From Pseudomonas syringae CC1557 (GTDB taxonomy: Bacteria; Pseudomonadota; Gammaproteobacteria; Pseudomonadales; Pseudomonadaceae): a stretch of DNA of 64,000 nt. Where the stretch lies: the NCBI RefSeq assembly GCF_000452705.1, contig NZ_CP007014.1:2976001-3040000 (forward strand). The letters are read 5' to 3'. How positions within the stretch are numbered: the stretch's first letter is position 1; each line of letters opens with the position of its first letter. Of this stretch, positions 36,501-45,500 are shown one piece after another. The notes under the pieces were generated by a model that was given only the letters and a program-made list of their open reading frames with translations, was not told the DNA's origin and ran no database searches. The translations under genes were made by a program, and so were the position numbers.

Positions 36501-39500
36501 AAAGGCGAACGAGTGGAACAGCGCCCACACATCCTGTTCATTGAAGCCAAACCAGTCTTCGGTGGCCGAAAACAGCCGTGCAACGTTGCGATGCTCGACC
36601 ATCACACCTTTGGGCAGACCGGTGGAGCCGGAGGTGTAGATCACATAAGCAAGGTTAGTGGGCTTTACCGGCACCTGCGGATTGCAGACGGATTGGCCCT
36701 GCAAGTCATCGTCGAGACTGATCACCGGCACTTCCGAGGCCGGTAAGGTGCCCTGTACTGACCGCTGACTCAACAACGCCACTGGCGCGCTGTCAGCGAG
36801 GGTGTAGGCCAGCCGTTCAAGGGGGTATGCCGGGTCCAGTGGTACGTATCCAGCGCCGGATTTGAGAATGCCCAGCAAGCCGATGATCATCGCCGGGCCG
36901 CGTTCGACGCAGATAGCCACCCGATCATCCGGACGAACGCCGTGAGCCAGCAGGCGATGGGCTACCTGGTTGGCGCGGATGTTGAGTTCGCCGTAGCTCA
37001 GGGTCTGCGCTTCGAACCTCAACGCGACGGAGTCTGGTCGTTGCGCTGCCTGGGCTTCGAATTGCTGATGGATCGGTATTTCGTCTGTATCGGCCTTTCC
37101 GGGCAGGTTCCAGTGTTCAAGCAACTGCGCACGCTCGCTGGGCGGCAGTATCGAAATGGCGTGCAGCGGGGTTTGCGGTGCCTGTTCCAGCGCATCGACC
37201 AGTCCCTCTACGGCCCGCTGCAAATAGTCACACACACGCTGTGCGCCGATGCTCGCCGTTACCAGCGAGGTGAACAGAAAATCTTCACCCGTATCGTCGA
37301 CGTTGACGGTCAATGGGTAGTTGGTGCGTTCTTCATCGGCCAGCCCCAGCGACTGTATGCCACTCCACGCCGTCAGTGCCTCATCGGTAACGGCAACGTT
37401 GCTATGGCGATAATTGAGCAAAGCGCTGAACAGCGGTGTCGGTGCGATCACGCCACTGCAGCGCTGGGCCAGTGCCAGCGAGGCATGCTCATGCCGAGTA
37501 ACCCGGTCAAGCGCCGGTGCGTGGCCTTGACCCCGTCACGCACGCCTTGATCGCCCAGGTCCACGCGCAGCGGCAAGGTATTGATAAACATGCCAAGGGC
37601 TCGTTCGGCACCCTGACCGCCCTGCATCCGACCCATCAGGATGGTGCCGAACACCACCTGTTCACGCCCGCTGAGGCGGCCCAGCATTTGTGCGAACGCC
37701 AGGTGTAACAGGCTTGCCGCACTGACCCCAAGTTGCCGCGCCTGAACTCTGAGGCGTTGGTTCAAAGCACCGTCCAGCTGCAGACGGGCATGATCGAGCG
37801 CGCTGCCGTCGCCTTGCACATCGTGCAGGCCGAACGGCAGCGTCGGCTCAACGATGTCGCCAAGCATGTCCTGGAAGAACTGCTCGTGATCCTGCTCGTT
37901 CAGGCCCAGTCGGGCCTGAGCGACATAATTGCGGTAGGGAATGGAATCGCCAAGTTGCTCGACCTGACCGAGCAGGCAGACCTGCATTTCATGCTGCACC
38001 TGATCCAGGGCGGTGTGGTCAAGGATCATGTGGTGGAACATCAAGGTCGCCAGCCAGCGTTCGTTGCCGCTGTCAAGGGCGCATACCAGGCGCATCAAGG
38101 GCGCCTGACGGATGTCCAGACGTACCTGGCTCGGGTCGAGGTACTCTTGCAACTGAACGGCTACATTACCGAGGCAAGAGTTGAAATCAATCTCTTCGAC
38201 ACTCAGCTCGACCTGGCGCCAGACCACCTGTAAAGGCTCATCGAGGCTTTCCCAGTGCATGGACGTACGCAGAATGTCATGCCGGTTGATGACCATTTGC
38301 AGCGCGTTGGCGAAGGTGTCCACGTGTGCGCGGCTGTCAAAGGCAAACTGCGCCTGTAGCACATAGGGGTCGCCCCGTTCGGCGCTGATGTGGTGATAGA
38401 GAATGCCTTCCTGCAACGGCGCCAGCGGGTAGATGTCCTTGCACGTTCGCCGCGCCGCCGGGCACACAGGCCACCACCTGGTCGATCTGCTCCTGGCTCA
38501 GGTCGATCAACGGCAGCATGTCCGGGGTAATTCTCTGGCAGTCCGCAGGTATGCCGTTGGCCGGAACAACCAGATCGTCGACCGCGCCTGCCGCTGCTGC
38601 CAGTGCCGCCAGGGTCGGCTGACTGAACAACGTACGCACGTTGGCACTCAGGCCGGCCTGGCGCATGCGTTCGATCAGGCTTACCGCCAGCAACGAATGC
38701 CCTCCCAGCTCAAAGAAGTGGTCGTGGCGACCGACACGTTCGAGCTTGAGCAAGTCAGCCCAAATTTTCGCCAGAGTGATTTCGGCCAAGCCTTGCGGCT
38801 CCTCGTAGCCACCACGGATCAGTGCATCACCGTCCGGTGCTGGCAGGGCCTTGCGGTCGAGTTTGCCGTTCGGGGTCAGCGGCATTGCGGCGAGACGCAC
38901 GTAAGCCACAGGGATCATGTAGGCCGGCAGTTGCTCCTGCAGCCAGTCGCGCAGGCTATCGATGTCCGGCTCGGAGTGAGCTGTCTGGACGGTGTAATAA
39001 GCCACCAGACGCTTGTCGCCCGGAATGTCTTCGCGGGCGGTGACTACCGCCTCATGGACCGCCGGGTGTTTTGTCAGGAGTGCGTCGATCTCGCCCAGTT
39101 CGATACGGAAACCACGGATCTTCACCTGATCGTCGTTACGGCCCAGGTATTCGATATTGCCGTCAGGCAAGTAACGACCCAAGTCGCCGGTGCGGTACAT
39201 GCGTGCCGCTGGTTGCTGGCTGAACGGGTCCTTGAGAAAGCGCTCGGCAGTGAGGTCGTCACGGTTCAGATAACCCCGCGCTACACCGGCGCCGCCAATG
39301 TAGATCTCGCCCACGACGCCCAGTGGAACCGGCTGTTGCTGTTCATTCAGCAGGTAAAACTGCGTATTGCCTACCGGTTTGCCGATGTGCGCAGCGAAAC
39401 CTTCTTCGCGGTCCATGGCCACCCAGCTTGAATAGGTAGTGGTTTCCGAAGGGCCATAGAGGTTACACAGGCGCTGCACGCCGGTTTTCTCGAACAGCGA

Positions 39501-42500
39501 TTCAACCAGGCTGCGTTTCAGCGCTTCACCGGCCACGTTCACGGTGTGCACCGATTCTGGTAAGCCGTTAACTTCCAGCAGCGCTTTAAGCGCCGACGGT
39601 ACGGTGTTGATCAGGCCGATATCGTGCTCGCCGTGTTGCAGTTCCAGCACGTTCCTGACGACTTCGATGCTGCCGCCCGATGTCAGCGGCGCGAAGCACT
39701 CGTAAACCGCAAGGTCGAAGTTCAGCGAAGTGGAGAACAGCGTTTTTTCCAGTGCAGAAGCGTCGAAAGCCGTGTGCGCCCAGGTCAGGAAGTTCACGGT
39801 GTTGCGGTGTTCGATCATCACGCCTTTCGGCAGGCCGGTCGAACCCGAGGTGTAGATCAGGTACGCCAGATGCGCCGAAGTCAGCTCCTGCACCTGCGGA
39901 TTCTGGACGGATTCGTCCTGCCAATCGCTCAGGTCCAGATTGATCACAGGCACCGAACCGTCGGCCAGCAAGCCCTGAGTAGCGGTTTGCGCCAGCACCG
40001 CTGCCGGAGCGCTGTCCTGCAACATGTAAGCAATACGTTCTACCGGATACGCAGGATCGAGCGGCACATACCCGCCGCCCGCCTTGAGGATCGCCAGCAG
40101 ACCGACGACCATCTCCGCACTGCGTTCGACACAGATACCGACGCGGGAATCCGGCTGCACACCCTGCTTGCGCAAGGCATGGGCCAGGCGGTTGGCCTGC
40201 TCGTTGAGCTCGCGATAGGTCAGGCGCTGTTCGCCGTGCACCACCGCCAGCGCATCCGGAGTGCGCTCGACCTGTGCTTCGAACAACCCGTGAATGGTCT
40301 GTTCGTGCGGGTAATCCAGCGCGGTGACGTTGAACGCCACCAGCAATTGCGCACGTTCGGCAGCAGGCAGGATTGGCAGGCTGTCCAGGGCCGAAGACGG
40401 TGACTGCTCCAGCGCATCCACCAGATGCTCCAGCACGGTCTGCATGTAACCGCATACCCGTGTAGCGCCCACGGTGCTGCTGACCAGTACGTTGAGGTTG
40501 AAGCCTTCACCGTAGTCATCGACATTCAAGGTCAATGGATAGTTGGTGCGTTCTTCGCTGTTCAGCGCATGAATCCCCTGCCAGGCCTGGGTAGCCCGCT
40601 CGGATACGCTGCCAGCCGCACTGTGGCGGTAGTTGAGCAGCGAACTGAACAATGGCGTCGGTGCGGTAATGCCGCTGCAACGCTGAGCCAGTGCCAGCGA
40701 AGCATGCTCATGACCCAGCAAGGCAGTCAGACGCTCATGAGTGGCCTTGACCCCGTCACGCACGCTCTTCCCGCCCACCGAAACCCGCAGCGGCAAGGTA
40801 TTGATGAACATCCCCAATGCCCGCTCGGCGCCTTCGCCAGCCTGCATCCGGCCCATCAGTACGGTGCCGAATACCACGTCGCGGCGATCGGACACCTTGC
40901 CCAGCACCTGAGCCCAGGCCAGGTGCACCAGACTGGCGGCGCTCACGCCCTGTTGTCGGGCCTGAGCACGCAGGCGCAGGTTGAGTCGAGGATCCAGCGC
41001 CAGGCTGGCTTCTTCGATATCAAGGCCATCGCCCTGCACATCCTGCAGACCGAACGGCAGCGTCGGCTCGTCCACATCACCGAGCATGTCGCGGAAGAAC
41101 GCTTCGTGCTCGGCCTGGCTGACCCCCAGGCGTGCCTGGGCCACATAATTGCGGTATGGCACGGGTGCCGACAGGGTTTGCGCTTCGCCCAGCAAACAGG
41201 CCTGCATTTCATGCTGTACCACGGCCATCGCCATGTTATCGAGGACCATATGATGGAACAGCAGCATCGCGCAGATCCGCTGGCTCAGCGGGTCCTCGGC
41301 ATAGGCCAGGCGCATCAGCGGTGCCTGAGTGACATCAAGACGATGGTGACGCGGGTCGAAGCGACTGTGCAGTTGCGCGCCAATATCGCCTGCCGCCGGG
41401 TCTATGTGCAGCTTATCAAGAGGCAACTGCGTGTGGCGCCAGACCACCTGCACGGGTGAGTCCAGGCCTTTCCAGAACATAGCGGTGCGCAGAATGTCGT
41501 GACGCTCGATGACCCTCTGCAAAGCCTGAACGAAAGCGTCCAGACTTGCGCGGTCATCGAACGCGAAATGCGCCTGCAGTACGTAGGGATCGCCCTGCTC
41601 TGCCGCAATATGGTGATAGAGAATGCCTTCCTGCAAAGGGGCCAGCGGGTAAATGTCCTGCACATTCGCCACGCCGCCCGGCACGCTGGCGACCACTTGA
41701 TCGATCTGTGCCTGGGTCAGGTCGGCCAGTGGCAGCAAGTCAGGCGTAATGCGTTGGCAATCCTCGGTGATCAGATTGGCTGGCACCACGATGTCCGTGC
41801 TACCGCCAACCGCAGCAGCCAGTGCGGCCAGAGTCGGCTGACTGAACAGTACGCGTATATCGGTACTGAGACCCAACTGGCGCATGCGCCCGATCAGGCT
41901 CACCGCCAGCAGCGAATGGCCGCCGAGTTCGAAGAAGTTGTCGTGACGACCAATCCTGGCAACGCCCAACAGGTCTTGCCAGATAGCCGCAATCTGCGCT
42001 TCGCTTTCGCCTTGTGGGGCTTCGTATTCGCGGTTGATCAGTGCATCGCTGTCCGGTGCCGGCAGGGCCTTGCGGTCCAGTTTGCCGTTCGGGGTCAGTG
42101 GCATTGCATCGAGCAGCACATAGGCCACCGGGATCATGTAGGCCGGCAATTGTTCCTGCAGCCAGCCGCGCAGGTTATCGATATCTACCGAAGCATGCCC
42201 TGCGTTCAGGGTGTAATAAGCCACCAGACGCTTGTCGCCCGGAATGTCTTCGCGGGCAGTTACCACCGCTTCGTGGACGGCCGGGTGTTTGGCAAGACGT
42301 GCATCAATCTCACCGAGCTCGATACGGAAGCCACGGATTTTTACCTGGTCGTCGTTACGGCCGAGGTATTCGATATTGCCATCCGCCAGATAGCGACCCA
42401 GGTCGCCTGTGCGGTACATGCGTGCCGCTGCTTGCTGGCTGAACGGGTCCTTGAGGAAGCGCTCTGCAGTGAGGTCGTCACGGTTCAGATAACCCCGCGC

Positions 42501-45500
42501 CACACCGGCACCGCCGATGTAGATCTCACCGGCAACGCCCAGTGGCACTGGCTGCTGTTGCTCGTCCAGCAAGTAAAACTGTGTATTGCCGACCGGTTTG
42601 CCAATGTGCGCTGCGAAGCCCTCTTCGCGATCCATCGCCACCCAGCTCGAGTAGGTGGTGGTTTCCGAAGGACCATAAAGGTTGCACAGGCGCTGCACGC
42701 CGGTATTTTCGAACAGATTTTCCACCAGGCTGCGCTTGAGCGCCTCCCCCGCCACGTTCACTGTGTGAACCGATTCCGGCAGTCCATCGACTTCCAGCAG
42801 TGCCTTGAGCGCTGAGGGCACGGTGTTGATAAGGCCGATATCGTGCTCGCCGTGTTGCAGTTCCAGCACGTTCCTGACGACTTCGATGCTGCCGCCGGAC
42901 GTCAGCGGCGCAAAGCACTCATAGACGGCGAGGTCGAAGTTCAGCGAGGTGGAGAACAGCGTCTTATTCAGTGCAGAGCCGTCGAAAGCCGTATGCGCCC
43001 AGGTCAGGAAATTCACGGTGTTGCGGTGTTCGATCATCACGCCTTTCGGCAGGCCGGTCGAACCCGAGGTGTAGATCAGGTACGCCAGATGCGCCGAAGT
43101 CAGCCCCTGCACCTGCGGATTCTGGACGGATTCGTCCTGCCAATCGCTCAGATCAAGATTGATCACAGGCACCGAAACATCGCTCAGCAAACCCTGGGTA
43201 ACGGTTTGAGCTAGCACGGCTGCCGGAGCGCTGTCCTGCAACATGTAAGCGATACGGTCTACCGGATACGCCGGATCGAGCGGCACATACCCGCCGCCCG
43301 CCTTGAGGATCGCCAGCAGGCCGACGACCATCTCGGCACCGCGCTCAACGCAGATCCCGACGCGGGAATCCGGCTGCACACCCTGCTTGCGCAAGGCATG
43401 CGCCAGGCGGTTGGCCTGCTCGTTGAGCTCACGATAGGTCAGGCGCCGTTCGCCGTGCACCACCGCTAGCGCATCCGGAGTGCGCTCGACCTGTGCTTCG
43501 AACATCCCGTGAATGGTCTGTTCGTGCGGGTAATCCAGCGCGGTGTCGTTGAACGCCACCAGCAACTGCTCACGCTCGACAGCTGGCAGAATCGACAAAC
43601 TTTGCAACGACGCTTGTGGCATTAACTCAAGAGCATCGACCAGCTGTTCCAGCGCCGTGTGCATATAGCCACACACGCGCTGCGCACCGACAGAGGTCGC
43701 CGCCAGTGCGGTCAGTTTGAAGCCGTCACCCACGTCATCGACGTTCAAGGTCAATGGATAGTTGGTGCGTTCTTCACTGTGCAGGGCTTGCATACCCTGC
43801 CAGGCCTGGGCCGTTCGTTCTGCTGCGCTGCCAACCGCACTGTGGCGGTAATTGAGCAGTGCGCTGAACAGTGGCGTCGGTGCGGCTACACCGCTGCAAC
43901 GCTGGGCCAACGCCAGTGAGGCATGTTCGTGAGCGAGCAACGCGGTAAGTTGCGCGTGTGTTGCCTTGACCCCGGCGCGTACCCCTTGCCCGCCTACGGC
44001 GACCCGCAGCGGCAAGGTATTGATGAACATCCCCAGCGCCCGGTCAGCGCCCTCGCCGGCGTGCATACGGCCCAGCAGTACGGTGCCGAACACCACATCG
44101 CGGCGATCGGACACCTTGCCCAGCACCTGAGCCCAGGCCAGGTGCACCAGGCTGGCGGCACTCACACCCTGTTGTCGGGCCTGAGCACGCAGGCGCAGGT
44201 TCAACTGGCTGTCCACTAAAAGCGCGGCTTCTTCGATATCACGGCCATCGCCCTGCACATCCTGCAGGCCGAAAGGCAGCGTCGGTTCGTCGATATCGCC
44301 GAGCATGTCGCGGAAAAACACTTCGTGATCGGCCTGGCTGACACCCAGACGCGCCTGAGCCACGTAATTGCGGTATGGCACGGGCGCCGACAAGCCTTCG
44401 GCCTCGCCCAGCAGCCAGGCCTGCATTTCATGCTGCACCACTTCCATGGCCATATGGTCCAGAGCCATATGATGGAACAGCAGCATCGCGGTGATTCGCT
44501 GGTTGAGCGGGTCCTCGGCATGAACCAGACGCATCAGGGGCGCTTGACTCATATCGAGGCGGTAGTGACGTCCGTCGAAGCGGCTGTGCAGTTGCGCGCC
44601 TATCTCACCGTCCGCCGGGTCAAGTTCAAGCCCCTCAAGGTGCAATTTCGCTTCACGCCAGACCACCTGCACGGGTGCATCCAGACCGTCCCAGACCACC
44701 CCGGTGCGTAGAATGTCGTGACGATCAATGACCATCTGCAAGGCCTGAACGAAGGCGTTCAGGCGCTCGCGATTGTCAAAGGCGAACTGGGTCTGCAGTA
44801 CGTAGGGATCGCCCTGTTCGGCCGCCATGTGGTGATAAAGAATGCCTTCCTGCAACGGTGCCAGCGCGTAGATATCCTGCACATTCGCCACGCCGCCGGG
44901 TACGGTGGCGACCACCTGGTCGATCTGCATCTGGGTCAGATTCGCCAGCGGCAACAGCTCCGGGGTAATGCGCTCGCAGCCTGTGTCTATCAGGTTGGAC
45001 GGTACCTTGATGTCATGGCCTGCGCCGACCGCTGCCGCCAGTGCGGCCAGCGTGGGCTGGCTGAACAACACGCGCACATCGGCGCTCAGACCCGCCTGAC
45101 GCATATCAGGCTGACGGCCAGCAGCGAGTGCCCGCCGAGCTCAAAGAAGTGATCGTGACGGCCCACGCGTTCAACGTTGAGCAATTCGGACCATATACGC
45201 GACAGTGTGACTTCCACTTCACCCTCGGGTGCCTCGAACTCACGGCTGGCATAGGCATCAGCGTCCGGGACCGGCAGGGCTTTGCGATCAAGCTTGCCGT
45301 TGGCGGTCAGCGGGAACGAATCCAGCACCACAAAGGCACTTGGCACCATGTATTCGGCCAGCGACGCCGCCAGTTCGCGGCGCAGTTCGACCGCTGTCAA
45401 GGCGCTGCTGTCTTCGCCGACGACATACGCTACCAGACGTTTTTGTCCAGTCTCGTCCTGGCGGGCCAGCACCGCGGCCTCGCTGACGCCAGAACATTCG

